Positions 12,576-20,753 of a stretch of 22,741 nucleotides of DNA are shown here, piece by piece. This stretch comes from a virus, in the IMG/VR virus record IMGVR_UViG_3300024518_003062, positions 1 through 22,741 of that record. The stretch is one strand, 5' to 3'. The notes below the pieces were generated by a model. It did no database searches and was not told the DNA's origin. It saw nothing but the letters and a program-made list of their open reading frames with translations. Position numbers and translations under genes: made by a program. Every line of letters begins with the position of its first letter. The stretch's first letter is position 1.

Positions 12576-12977
12576 ATGATCATCTCATCTCTGCTCGTCA
12601 TCCTGACATCCATCTTCCTGATCAACATGGCGCTCGATTCAATCCGCCCGCCGAAAGTCGAGGCGCCTCTCTTCATGTCCTCTCCATCTCCCCTTAACTT
12701 TACAACGATCCGCGCTCTCTGGGATTGCTTCGATCGCTTCGAGCGGATCTTCGAGTGTCAGATCGATGACCTCCTCTCCCAAGGAGTCCTCACCCAAGAG
12801 GACATCGAGCAAGCCGCCGACGAGCTCATGGTCGATAAAGGATACATGACGATCGACGCTCTCAACATGTCGCCCGATGACTTCACCCGATTACTCAATA
12901 ACTGGATCGTCTACGATTGGTCCACGAAACCCCGCCAAGATCAAGACGCTTTTATCGAGCTTCTTCTTCTCGCATAA
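12576..12977 (+). CDS. Small membrane-anchored protein of unknown function
   Basis: This 133-residue protein has an N-terminal hydrophobic segment (about residues 2-20, IISSLLVILTSIFLINMAL) serving as a membrane anchor or uncleaved signal. A soluble acidic helical domain follows (about 40-133), containing ALWDCFDRFERIFECQIDDL and EDIEQAADELMVDKGY. No family is recognised. A GAGG ribosome site sits 6 bases before the ATG. It lies in the early rightward block, so a role at the membrane during early infection is possible. Confidence 0.7.
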   Translation: MIISSLLVILTSIFLINMALDSIRPPKVEAPLFMSSPSPLNFTTIRALWDCFDRFERIFECQIDDLLSQGVLTQEDIEQAADELMVDKGYMTIDALNMSPDDFTRLLNNWIVYDWSTKPRQDQDAFIELLLLA

Positions 12978-13006
12978 ACAATCAAATCTTCGCATAAGGA
13001 TTTATA

Positions 13007-13903
13007 ATGTTAAACGATTCTACACTCTCAATCATTCGCAATCTATCGAAAGATGACCGCGATTTTAATGACAACGTCAAGGCCTTCCTCACCTTCGGCC
13101 ACCTCTATCAAGGGAATGTCGCGGTGACCCTTGCGCATACATACATCATCAAGGGTAAGCCGGCGCTCAACGCCGACGCTATGGCCGGTGTCGTCCGTCG
13201 ATACATCGATCCAAACGGCGTCAAGATATGCGCCTACATCCGAATTGTCGAGCACACCGACAAGATCTGCACGATCGCGACGAAGCGCGCCGATGAGCTT
13301 GAATGGGAGTTCGAGCACACTTGGACGTTCACGATCGAGGAGGCCAAGCAGCGAGACTTCTTGAAACAAAAACAATGGCAGACAATGCCGAAGAATATGC
13401 TGCACAAGAGATGCATCACCGCCCTCCTTCGAGTCGCCTATCCTGAGATCATCGGCCAGACATACTCGCCCGACGAGCTCGCCGAGGGGATGATCAAAGA
13501 TGACAAAGAGCGCGATGAGATCATCTTCGCTCAAGTCGGTGATCGCCCGCCGCGTCAAGAGCGTCAACCCTCTCGCCCTCCTCAGCCTCAGCCTAGACCA
13601 CCGGCGCCAAGGCCCGAGCCAAAGCCCGAGCCAAGACCCGAGCCCAAAGCCGATCCCCTCTCTCTCGAAGAGGACGCCATCGCAGCTCTCGAAGCATATG
13701 ATCCCCATTGGCGCAAAGATCCAGGCGACTATGAACGAAGGATGAGAATGACCAAGGCCGAGATGCGAGTCGAGATGGCGCTCCAGGTCTTGCCTCAAGC
13801 TCAACGCGTCGAGCTGTGGAAGCGATACGGCGAGGGCGCTCAGCCTCCGTCCGTCGTCATCGGCGCGACTCCTCAACTCGACATGAACTCAGTCCCATTC
13901 TGA
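13007..13903 (+). CDS. RecT-like single-strand annealing protein
   Basis: This 298-residue protein probably anneals complementary single strands in phage recombination. Residues about 5-165 resemble RecT-type phage recombinases in pattern: AVTLAHTYIIKGKPALNADAMAGVVR, then a beta-rich part ending TWTFTIEEAKQRD, then WQTMPKNMLHKRCITALLR and AYPEIIGQTYSPDELAEG. A proline-rich linker (about 180-216, PEPKPEPRPEPK) joins it to a C-terminal helical part (220-280). The last residues, DMNSVPF, end in PF like the partner-binding tip of bacterial SSB. AAGGA precedes the ATG by about 8 bases. No exonuclease partner is visible nearby. The family call comes from motif resemblance, so it could be another type of annealing protein. 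Confidence 0.7.
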   Translation: MLNDSTLSIIRNLSKDDRDFNDNVKAFLTFGHLYQGNVAVTLAHTYIIKGKPALNADAMAGVVRRYIDPNGVKICAYIRIVEHTDKICTIATKRADELEWEFEHTWTFTIEEAKQRDFLKQKQWQTMPKNMLHKRCITALLRVAYPEIIGQTYSPDELAEGMIKDDKERDEIIFAQVGDRPPRQERQPSRPPQPQPRPPAPRPEPKPEPRPEPKADPLSLEEDAIAALEAYDPHWRKDPGDYERRMRMTKAEMRVEMALQVLPQAQRVELWKRYGEGAQPPSVVIGATPQLDMNSVPF

Positions 13904-13954
13904 TCGACCGCGAGGCGATCGCCCCGCTCACTTTTCAACGCATAAGGAAATACA

Positions 13955-15934
13955 TTGAAAACATTTACCCCTCTCAAAGATAACAATCTAAGCAATACGC
14001 TGGAGCGATTCGCTCGACGAATGCATCCTCAGGTCTGGACAAGAGACCTCATCAAGAACGCCGAGGAAGCCGGCGCGACCACGTTCTCTCTTCGGCGAGA
14101 GTATCGAGCGAACACCATCGGGGCCGCTCGGTTAATCTTCAGCGATGATGGGCGCGGGATGTCGGCCGATGACCTCAAGAAGTACATCGGTCAATGGAAC
14201 TCGTCATCGAAGACTCAAGCCTTCGGTCATCATGATAATTATGGGATCGGCGTCAAGGCGACGACTCTCCCTTGGAATCATTACGGGGTCATCTTCCTGT
14301 CTTGGACATCCAAAGAAGATAAGGGGTCAATGATCTGGCTTCACCGCGACCCTGAGACGAAGCGATACGGGATCAAGCGGATACCTCGATCAGCGCCGGT
14401 GATCGATGACGAGACCGACGCACCGCTCATCGATGATGAGGGCTCGATCGTCCACGACTTGTTCGATGATGTCGTTTGCCTCAATGAACTCTCTTGCGAA
14501 TATCCAGAGGGGTATGACGGCATTAAATGGGCGGCGCTGAAGACTGTCGAGATCAAGGCCGCCGGACATGGGACTTGCGTCATATTGTGCGGCAATGATC
14601 GCGTGTCGCATATATCAAGCAAGCATCCGCACTGGGGGCCCCACAACGCCTCGATCTTTTCATTTATCCGAGACCGCTTTTTTAAACTGGGCATGAGGGG
14701 ATCTTGTATTAGGGACGGTGTTACAGGGAAGCCCACCGCGGTCAGAACATACGACGAGCCCGGCGACGGCTATTGGGAGGACGAGGGGACCATGGATCTA
14801 AGTGTAGACGGTCTGGATTATGGCATCGCCTGGGGCATATCGGACAAGAAGGCGGTGAGCAAAGCGGCAAAGAATCTTTATAAACTTCATAACATGGGAG
14901 GGGCTGTCGTTTATTTCTATGATGGCGAGCTGTATAACCATCAGCCCCAGAAAAACGTGATGAGATCTTGGGGAATTAATCACGACAAGATCATCCCCCG
15001 GGTTAATCTGATCATCTCGATGCCAGTTCGCCAAAAGATCGAAGGCGGCCATCATGTCGGCGTCTATCCTGATGACACTCGATCCCGTCTCCTTTGGGAG
15101 GATACGCGGTCTAACTCTCGGACGCACACGCTCCCGGTCCGCGCACTGAAGCAACACTTTATCGATCATATGCCCGCGCCGATCAAGGCGCTTCTCGATG
15201 AGGCATTCGCAAGCCGAGAGGATCGCGAGTCGAGCATTGATCATAATGAAGTAATTGGCAAGTACGCCCACATCTTCAGAGCTCGCGACCCCCAGAAGAA
15301 AACACTCAAAGCGGTCTGTGATCCCGACGGAGACCTGAGAGTTGAGGAGATTCCGCCCGAGCCCTGGACCCCTGAAACATCGACAGGCTCAAATCGCCCG
15401 ACGAGCTCAGACCCAAAGCCTGCGACCGAAAGCAATGACTCGGCTGACACGCTCTTCGAGACTGGCAATACTCCCGCGAGCGCAAAGAAGGAGAGGGCGC
15501 CGAAGGTCCAGGTCTCTTGCGCCTGGATGCATTATGACTCCAAAGGTGTGAAGGCGAATAGTTCAAGCGCCTTCAGGGGTGAGAGCAAATACACTTTCCC
15601 GTTCTGTTACGCGCCGAGCGCCGGCCGCAAGATCATTCTCGCGAACCTTGATCACATTCACTTTAGATCAACGGTCTCGTACTTCATCAATCAATTCAAG
15701 GACGGAGGCCGCCGTCGAGAGCGTATCACCGAGTTGATTCAAGATGTCTACGAAGCGATCGCCATCGCCAAAGTACAGCACCTCATCGAGCAAACGAAGA
15801 GGGACCGGAAGCGGGACATTATTGAAGAGGCGTCGCTCGCCGCGCTCAATCAAATCATTCTCGGATGCTATCCCGCCTATGAGATCATCGAAGCAAAGAT
15901 CATTAAAGAGCTGAAGCTCTCCCCGATCAGATGA
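13955..15934 (+). CDS. Large GHKL (Bergerat-fold) ATPase of unknown role
   Basis: This 659-residue protein shows the four ATP-binding signatures of the Hsp90/gyrase/MutL/MORC superfamily: N-box RDLIKNAEEAGA (30-41; D31, N35), G1 box SDDGRGM (63-69), G2 box YGIGVKAT (96-103) and GHGT (204-207). No histidine-kinase phosphoacceptor, MutL endonuclease motif or topoisomerase motif is seen. The middle (about 210-460) may be the transducer region. Residues about 475-520 are a Ser/Thr/Pro/Glu-rich linker, and 525-659 form a further domain with helical C-terminus. It may be MORC-like or an Hsp90-like phage protein. The start is TTG at 13955, with AAGGA at 8 bases; the next ATG would remove the start of the ATPase fold. 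It follows the RecT-like gene by 51 bases. Confidence 0.85.
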   Translation: MKTFTPLKDNNLSNTLERFARRMHPQVWTRDLIKNAEEAGATTFSLRREYRANTIGAARLIFSDDGRGMSADDLKKYIGQWNSSSKTQAFGHHDNYGIGVKATTLPWNHYGVIFLSWTSKEDKGSMIWLHRDPETKRYGIKRIPRSAPVIDDETDAPLIDDEGSIVHDLFDDVVCLNELSCEYPEGYDGIKWAALKTVEIKAAGHGTCVILCGNDRVSHISSKHPHWGPHNASIFSFIRDRFFKLGMRGSCIRDGVTGKPTAVRTYDEPGDGYWEDEGTMDLSVDGLDYGIAWGISDKKAVSKAAKNLYKLHNMGGAVVYFYDGELYNHQPQKNVMRSWGINHDKIIPRVNLIISMPVRQKIEGGHHVGVYPDDTRSRLLWEDTRSNSRTHTLPVRALKQHFIDHMPAPIKALLDEAFASREDRESSIDHNEVIGKYAHIFRARDPQKKTLKAVCDPDGDLRVEEIPPEPWTPETSTGSNRPTSSDPKPATESNDSADTLFETGNTPASAKKERAPKVQVSCAWMHYDSKGVKANSSSAFRGESKYTFPFCYAPSAGRKIILANLDHIHFRSTVSYFINQFKDGGRRRERITELIQDVYEAIAIAKVQHLIEQTKRDRKRDIIEEASLAALNQIILGCYPAYEIIEAKIIKELKLSPIR

Positions 15935-16177
15935 TCAATGATTCGTGAGGATCGCCTCAAGCCTCGCGAGCTGCTCCCTGATCTCTGTATATTGCCCATC
16001 GATTGATGTGAAGCGTTGATCAGCGACCGAGGCCCGCGACTCTAAACTCTTGACCTGTTGCTTGAGGCGCCCGAGCTCCTCGCGGTCTCGACCCTTGTCT
16101 CTAAAGTGATCGAGGGCGAGGCCACCGAGGGCGACGATCGTGGTGATGGAGATCATCGTGTTGCCGTCGATTGTCAT
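15935..16177 (-). CDS. Small membrane protein with coiled coil
   Basis: This 80-residue protein has one hydrophobic segment (about 8-23, MISITTIVALGGLALD) followed by a charged helix with heptad pattern (30-77, EELGRLKQQVKSLESRA). GAGGTGA precedes the ATG at 16177. It is the last gene of the right late operon, and its stop codon directly abuts the stop codon of the convergent GHKL gene. Holin-like, spanin-like or other membrane roles are possible. The topology (short N-terminus, one span, long coiled coil) is like an inner-membrane spanin subunit, but it is short for that. Confidence 0.65.
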   Translation of the reverse strand: MTIDGNTMISITTIVALGGLALDHFRDKGRDREELGRLKQQVKSLESRASVADQRFTSIDGQYTEIREQLARLEAILTNH

Positions 16178-16181
16178 AGTC

Positions 16182-16613
16182 TCACCTCGCGATTAAGTAG
16201 GCTGATGTACCGAGGGCGACCGCGCCGAGACCGATGGCGACATATTTCGCGATCTGGGTATTGGTTCGGCTCTTGGTCAGCTTGATTTTAAGATCTTCGC
16301 TTTGAGCGGTCAAGAGCTCGATCAAGGTTTGCGAGTCGTATTGAGTCGACTCGCAATCTTGATGCGCTGCTCTCAATGCCTCCTCGGTTTGTATCGCTGC
16401 CTCTTGAATGACGTAATCACAGACAGCTTGAGATGACTCGACGAGACCCTTGACGACCACGAAATCTTGGGGTCTCAGAAAGACCCCGCGCTCTTGCAAT
16501 AGCATTCCCGCCGGGACGGGGCGGCCGATGATCTTACCGCCGGGGATCTTGATCTCGGCGGCGGGAGAGTGGACGAATAAGAAGAGCTGTAGAATCATCG
16601 CGCCGGTGTACAT
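16182..16613 (-). CDS. Exported protein with C-terminal transmembrane segment, spanin candidate
   Basis: This 143-residue protein has an N-terminal hydrophobic stretch (about 5-15) ending SPAAE, like a signal peptide, a soluble helical middle (60-120) with two cysteines (C65, C87), and a transmembrane segment at 122-142 (IAKYVAIGLGAVALGTSAYLI). Signal plus C-terminal anchor is the topology of unimolecular spanins, which fuse inner and outer membranes at lysis, but the lipobox cysteine of a classical u-spanin is not seen. AAGGAG precedes the ATG at 16613 by 5 bases. It overlaps the preceding gene by 19 bases. Confidence 0.6.
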   Translation of the reverse strand: MYTGAMILQLFLFVHSPAAEIKIPGGKIIGRPVPAGMLLQERGVFLRPQDFVVVKGLVESSQAVCDYVIQEAAIQTEEALRAAHQDCESTQYDSQTLIELLTAQSEDLKIKLTKSRTNTQIAKYVAIGLGAVALGTSAYLIAR

Positions 16614-16927
16614 AGGATCTCCTTCTCTAAGGCAATGTAGTCTTCAACCGCCTTCTTCACCGCGCCAACACAAAGAGGCTGGCACTTCTCGAAGGTACAG
16701 TCTGCGATCCCTCTCATCGCCGCCGCCTGGCGATCGACATCGCAAGAGATAAACTTCTCCCGCTCTTGGACGAGACCGATGAGCTCCTCGGCGCACATCT
16801 CAGATTTCGGGATATGGCCGCGATCGAATCCGACTTTATAGCCGAGGGCGCCGACGGTTAGCGCGACGAATCCGAGGGCGATATATTTGATCGACTCGGC
16901 GTTGATGAGTTGTGCTAGTTGGATCAT
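16595..16927 (-). CDS. Type II membrane protein with cysteine-rich periplasmic domain, spanin candidate
   Basis: This 110-residue protein from the ATG at 16927 has a single hydrophobic segment at about 14-33 (KYIALGFVALTVGALGYKVG) followed by a soluble domain with six cysteines (C45, C62, C77, C82, C86, C106), probably periplasmic and disulfide-bonded. A single N-terminal span with a periplasmic domain is i-spanin-like, although the cysteine count is unusual. The start is fixed by the ATGA overlap with the upstream stop. Translation could also begin at a TTG (16942). Confidence 0.6.
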   Translation of the reverse strand: MIQLAQLINAESIKYIALGFVALTVGALGYKVGFDRGHIPKSEMCAEELIGLVQEREKFISCDVDRQAAAMRGIADCTFEKCQPLCVGAVKKAVEDYIALEKEILCTPAR

Positions 16928-17433
16928 GGGTCTAGTCTCCAAATTGTGGCCCGCCCCATTCCCGCATAAATATACTGGGCGGTCGTGCTGTTGAGGCCCG
17001 ACGCCCAGACTTGATTTACGCTTGTAATCCTTAGGCTCACACTGACAGCGCCCGAGGTCGCGTCTACTAAAATAAACGCCTTTTCATCTCGCCCTGTGAG
17101 CTGTAGATCTGGGTTGCGCTGTTGAACTACTCGACCATGAGATCCGATATATCCTGTCCCATTATGCCATTTATACTCGCAGTATGTATTGGAATTAAGG
17201 GAGGTCGCGTAGCTCTGCGTTGAGCCCTCAACATAATAGAAGTATCCAGTTGGTAGTGTGATGACACCACTTGAAAAAGACAGCGAGGCCGCGAGTGATC
17301 CGAAGAAGTCACTGGCTGCGTTAAACTGAACGTCGGCACCAACAGCAGAAGAAGTGTTATTTGCTGGCGTACATACTGCAAGAGCCGACGGATTCATGAG
17401 CACTTGGCCAATGTGGCTGGGGACATAGCTCAT
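16924..17433 (-). CDS. Small virion protein downstream of the fibre gene (third of three)
   Basis: This 169-residue protein begins MSYVPSHIGQVLMNPSAL and is rich in Ser, Thr, Gly, Ala and beta-forming residues (FSSGVITLPTGYFYYVEGS). It ends MGRATIWRLDP. It shares the MSY start and a closing hydrophobic beta strand after an arginine (RATIW) with the two preceding small proteins, suggesting related folds. Tail-fibre tip, fibre-associated or receptor-binding roles are likely from position. It overlaps the preceding gene by one base (TAATG), with GGAG upstream. Confidence 0.65.
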   Translation of the reverse strand: MSYVPSHIGQVLMNPSALAVCTPANNTSSAVGADVQFNAASDFFGSLAASLSFSSGVITLPTGYFYYVEGSTQSYATSLNSNTYCEYKWHNGTGYIGSHGRVVQQRNPDLQLTGRDEKAFILVDATSGAVSVSLRITSVNQVWASGLNSTTAQYIYAGMGRATIWRLDP

Positions 17434-17813
17434 TATTCACTCCTCATTATTATCGATCTCGACCTATCGGGATCTATGACATAACTCGATCCCGCCTGTG
17501 ACTGCACTACATAACTTGCGCCTCTTCCGTATCCGACCCACGCATCATCCGATCCAGCGTATGCGCTCGATATGTTGCCCCAAAACTGGGCAAAGTGTGC
17601 GCGATCAGCTTGATTGTTAATGTTAGCTACTGCCCCGATTGCGTTATTTGTAAGGGTTGTAAAGCCTGAGTGAAAACCCTTACCTGTAGCGTCGGTGATC
17701 TGAGGCGCTGCGCCCGATACCCAAGGCTGAGAGAATGTATCGGCCTGCCCAGAGGTTGATGAATACGTTAAGAGCGCGAAACATGAGGCGGTATTTTGAG
17801 AGAAGTAACTCAT
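17433..17813 (-). CDS. Small virion protein downstream of the fibre gene (second of three)
   Basis: This 126-residue protein begins MSYFSQNTASCFALLTYSS and has a small-residue, aromatic composition (DDAWVGYGRGASYVV) typical of beta-rich phage fibre proteins. It ends with DRSRSIIMRSE, similar in position to the RILLWKVSR end of its neighbour. No family is recognised. The start overlaps the preceding stop as ATGA. Confidence 0.65.
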   Translation of the reverse strand: MSYFSQNTASCFALLTYSSTSGQADTFSQPWVSGAAPQITDATGKGFHSGFTTLTNNAIGAVANINNQADRAHFAQFWGNISSAYAGSDDAWVGYGRGASYVVQSQAGSSYVIDPDRSRSIIMRSE

Positions 17814-18250
17814 CGACTTACTTTCCAGAGCAGGATCCGACAGTCGGCGTCGAGCGAAGGGACGCTCGCCCCAATCTCGATCGCGAGGAGTCGGAGGGTT
17901 AAGAGAGATGAGGAGTCAACGCTAAATTCTGCCGTCGCCTCGTCACAATTTCGACCGACATACATATCAGTATTCCCGAGCTCACCGACCGCCGACCCGT
18001 CGAGATAAAATTTAAACTGAACATTATCGCTCGCGGTCGTGCGAGTGAAGCTCGAATATGCTTGAGCCAAATAATGTCCAGCACTCAAATTAATCTCGGT
18101 CGAGTTCGTGATCGCGGGGGAGCTCGGGTATGTATCATCTAACAACGAGACATTATACTCGCCACCGATCGCGGTGATATTGTTCGACCAATTAAACAAA
18201 GCGAGCCTCAAGGTCTTTTGCGCCGTCCCTCCTTGGGCTTTGTAACTCAT
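17810..18250 (-). CDS. Small virion protein downstream of the fibre gene (first of three)
   Basis: This 146-residue protein begins MSYKAQGGTAQKTLRLALFNW and appears to be an all-beta domain (GHYLAQAYSSFTRTTASDNVQF, then SSSLLTLRLLAIEIG) ending ADCRILLWKVSR. Such compact beta-sandwich proteins after a fibre gene often form fibre tips or bind receptors; that is inference. The start overlaps the fibre stop as ATGA, so its amount is probably coupled to that of the fibre. Confidence 0.65.
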   Translation of the reverse strand: MSYKAQGGTAQKTLRLALFNWSNNITAIGGEYNVSLLDDTYPSSPAITNSTEINLSAGHYLAQAYSSFTRTTASDNVQFKFYLDGSAVGELGNTDMYVGRNCDEATAEFSVDSSSLLTLRLLAIEIGASVPSLDADCRILLWKVSR

Positions 18251-20745
18251 ATCAAAATCCAGTTCGCATTATCGCTCTGAAGCGTGATCGAATCATATTG
18301 GGCGCCGATTGCAAACGTAGACTGGCCCACATAGTCAATGTATTCAGTGCCGTTGGGATCGACTGTCACCGCTGCGCTCGTGAGTCTTTTGATTTGGAGC
18401 TTGAATCCCGATAGCCCAACGGCTGTTGGGAGGTTGATGGTTCCCGCGCCGGTTGATGCGGTGTAGGTGCGCTCAAGCTCGCTCGCGCCGATCGCTCCGT
18501 CGGTCGTGCCGACGGTGTAGGGGGTCGCGGTGATGTCGGTCACCGTCGGTCGAGATCCGCCACCACCGGCGGCCGCCTCAGCTCCCCATGAAGTCGAGGA
18601 GTGATCATAGGTTAGGACATAGTTGTCGATACCCGCGCCGGCTGTATACGCGACATCTGAGAGCGTCGACATCGGGAGAGTCGCGACCTGGAGGTCGACT
18701 CGGCCCGTCGTATAGTAAAGGTTTGTCACCTCGCCGACTGTCGCTGTCGTCAAGTTCTGATTAAATGACGCGAGGCCGACCGCTGAGAGCGCCGTCGAGA
18801 CAGCCTGATTTGACCCATCACCCAAGAAGATCTTATCAGTGTCGAGGTTCGGTGTCGCGGCTGATCGACCCGCCCCGCCGACTTTAATAATTCCCGCGCT
18901 CGCGTCCGCTCGTACGACCCGCCCGATGTTTTGGATGAGATTCGATTCGCCTGTTGGCGCTGTGTTCGTGAGAGCTCCGGCGGTGGCGCTTGATACATAA
19001 ACAGTATCGCCGACGCTTAGGCTCCATGTCGTCGTGTTGACGTCGTTGAGATTCCCGAGGGTGATGATCGTCACCTCGGCTTGATCGTTCGCGTTTGCAT
19101 GAACTAGGCCGAAGGCGGGCATCGTCAAGGCGCTATTAGAGCGAGCGAGATCGACGGTCGGCACCGATCCAGAGATCCCTTTGATATATACGACTTGACC
19201 CTTGGTCATTAGGCCGCCTGAGTCGTTCTTAGCTTTGAATCTGATCGCGCCGTTGATGTCGGTCCAGCTCGTCAAGTATCGGAGCGCCTCAGCCCCGATC
19301 GTTCGCGTGAGGTCGGCGTCGGGCTCGACCGAGCCGGTGGTCTTAATGATCCCCGTCCCGTTCGGTGCGATGGTGATGTCTCCGTTTGAGACACTGACAA
19401 TCGACTGACCGTTAACATCGAGCGAGCCGCCGAGCTGCGGGGTCGTGTCATCAACGACAGCGGCGAGACCTCCCGAAGGTAAGCCCGTAAGGTTTGAGCC
19501 GTCAATAGCTGAGAAGCCGGCGACGCCACCGCCGACATCGATCAAGATCGGGATGTCACCGACTGCCGTCCCCGTATCCTCATTCGCTGCGGTCCCCGTC
19601 GCCTGATCGAAGATGTACCACGCCGACCCATTCCATCGGATCGTTAGCATCTGATAATTATTGTCGATTGTCACGCTTGTGGCTTGCGTCGTCCCATAGT
19701 TTACAATCGTTCCCGCGTCCCCTGAATCTTGAGCAATAACGAGCTCACCTGCGCGAATGCGAGTGACGACAAGAGTGTCGCCGTCGGTTACGGTAGAGCC
19801 CAAAGGGAGGTTGACCGTCACCGATGTCGCGCCGAGTGCTGTAATCCAGTATGCTCGATTAATTGTTGCGGTAATGGGGGTTGAGGATGTCGTAAAAACA
19901 TCAAGGCCGGTGAAGGGTAGATTAGTCAGTTGAGATCCATCGACGGCGGGGATCTTGGCCGCTACGTCGAGCTGGAGAATCTTGCTTGCAGTTGTGCCTA
20001 CATCAACGTTTAGGGTTGAAGTCGCGCCGGTTCCCGAGAGGGTCAACGCCGTTCCATCGATGTTTAAGACTGAGTTATCTGCGTAGATAGTTACGGGGCC
20101 AGTCTGTGCATTCACTGATGTTACTGGGGCTGTGGCTGGGGTGACCGCCTGCCACTCTGATGAGGCATTGACCCAGGTCAATACATCCCCATCAATACCT
20201 GGGCCTGCTGTATAACTCGCATCTGATAGAGTGCTGAGAGGCAACGTGCCCACCTCTGTATCTACCCTAGCATCTGTATAATAAAGGTTCGTGTTCTCTG
20301 CGATATTTGAAGAGTCGAGAACCACTGGGCCGGTGAAAGTGTTGACTGATGTGACTGCGTCTGTGTTGTCGAACTTATCAATTTTGGCGTTGTCGACCAC
20401 GCCGCCCATATCTGCATTGATCACCAGGGCATCATTAAGCGCCCAAGTTTTACCGTAGATTGTACCCGCTACCGAGATCCGGTAGAAGTCGCCTTTAAGA
20501 CCATTCGAGATGTCAGGCGTTGTGGGCTGACTAGCATCCAAAGCGCCCTTGTAGTCAAAGAGCCCCAGTACTGCAGCGCCTATCTCATCAGCCACTGTTT
20601 TGGGGGTCATGGCTATTAGGTCATTTGTGCCAGTGGTGGCCTCCGCTGATGTTGCGATTCTGATCTTTCCCTTTACAGTCTCTGACGCGTCTGGGACTGA
20701 TGCACCGCCGCCGCCGCCGGTGAACCCTTGAAATTTAATGCTCAT
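18247..20745 (-). CDS. Large tail fibre protein with internal repeats
   Basis: This 832-residue, low-charge, Thr/Gly/Asp-rich protein would form a trimeric fibre for host binding. The N-terminus (MSIKFQGFTGGGGGASVPDA) may attach to the virion. Internal repeats include VTSVNTFTGPVV (about 135) and VTSVNAQTGPVT (about 212), ENTNLYYTDARVDTEVGTLP (about 155) and NLYYTTGRVDLQVATLP (about 680), STLSDASYTAGPGIDGDVL and STLSDVAYTAGAGIDNYVL, and DGSQLTNLP and DGSNLTGLP; these are common in phage fibres. The C-terminus (from about 750) is a probable beta-rich end. AGGAG precedes the ATG at 20745. The first third has a base and codon style unlike the rest (see findings). Confidence 0.85.
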   Translation of the reverse strand: MSIKFQGFTGGGGGASVPDASETVKGKIRIATSAEATTGTNDLIAMTPKTVADEIGAAVLGLFDYKGALDASQPTTPDISNGLKGDFYRISVAGTIYGKTWALNDALVINADMGGVVDNAKIDKFDNTDAVTSVNTFTGPVVLDSSNIAENTNLYYTDARVDTEVGTLPLSTLSDASYTAGPGIDGDVLTWVNASSEWQAVTPATAPVTSVNAQTGPVTIYADNSVLNIDGTALTLSGTGATSTLNVDVGTTASKILQLDVAAKIPAVDGSQLTNLPFTGLDVFTTSSTPITATINRAYWITALGATSVTVNLPLGSTVTDGDTLVVTRIRAGELVIAQDSGDAGTIVNYGTTQATSVTIDNNYQMLTIRWNGSAWYIFDQATGTAANEDTGTAVGDIPILIDVGGGVAGFSAIDGSNLTGLPSGGLAAVVDDTTPQLGGSLDVNGQSIVSVSNGDITIAPNGTGIIKTTGSVEPDADLTRTIGAEALRYLTSWTDINGAIRFKAKNDSGGLMTKGQVVYIKGISGSVPTVDLARSNSALTMPAFGLVHANANDQAEVTIITLGNLNDVNTTTWSLSVGDTVYVSSATAGALTNTAPTGESNLIQNIGRVVRADASAGIIKVGGAGRSAATPNLDTDKIFLGDGSNQAVSTALSAVGLASFNQNLTTATVGEVTNLYYTTGRVDLQVATLPMSTLSDVAYTAGAGIDNYVLTYDHSSTSWGAEAAAGGGGSRPTVTDITATPYTVGTTDGAIGASELERTYTASTGAGTINLPTAVGLSGFKLQIKRLTSAAVTVDPNGTEYIDYVGQSTFAIGAQYDSITLQSDNANWILI

Positions 20746-20753
20746 GAGATCTC

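Noticed and set aside
13043-13876. Long minus-strand open frame of 277 codons opposite the RecT-like gene
   Set aside because: It has no recognisable protein pattern or good ribosome site, and the plus-strand frame shows family-like motifs. It is a shadow caused by codon bias.
13955-15934. GHKL protein as a sensor histidine kinase, MutL or gyrase subunit
   Set aside because: No phosphoacceptor His domain, no membrane sensor, no MutL endonuclease motif and no Toprim or gyrase segment are visible.
15948-15961. Hairpin TGAGG/CCTCA near the convergent stops as a terminator
   Set aside because: The stem is only 5 bp and has no T-tract on either strand.
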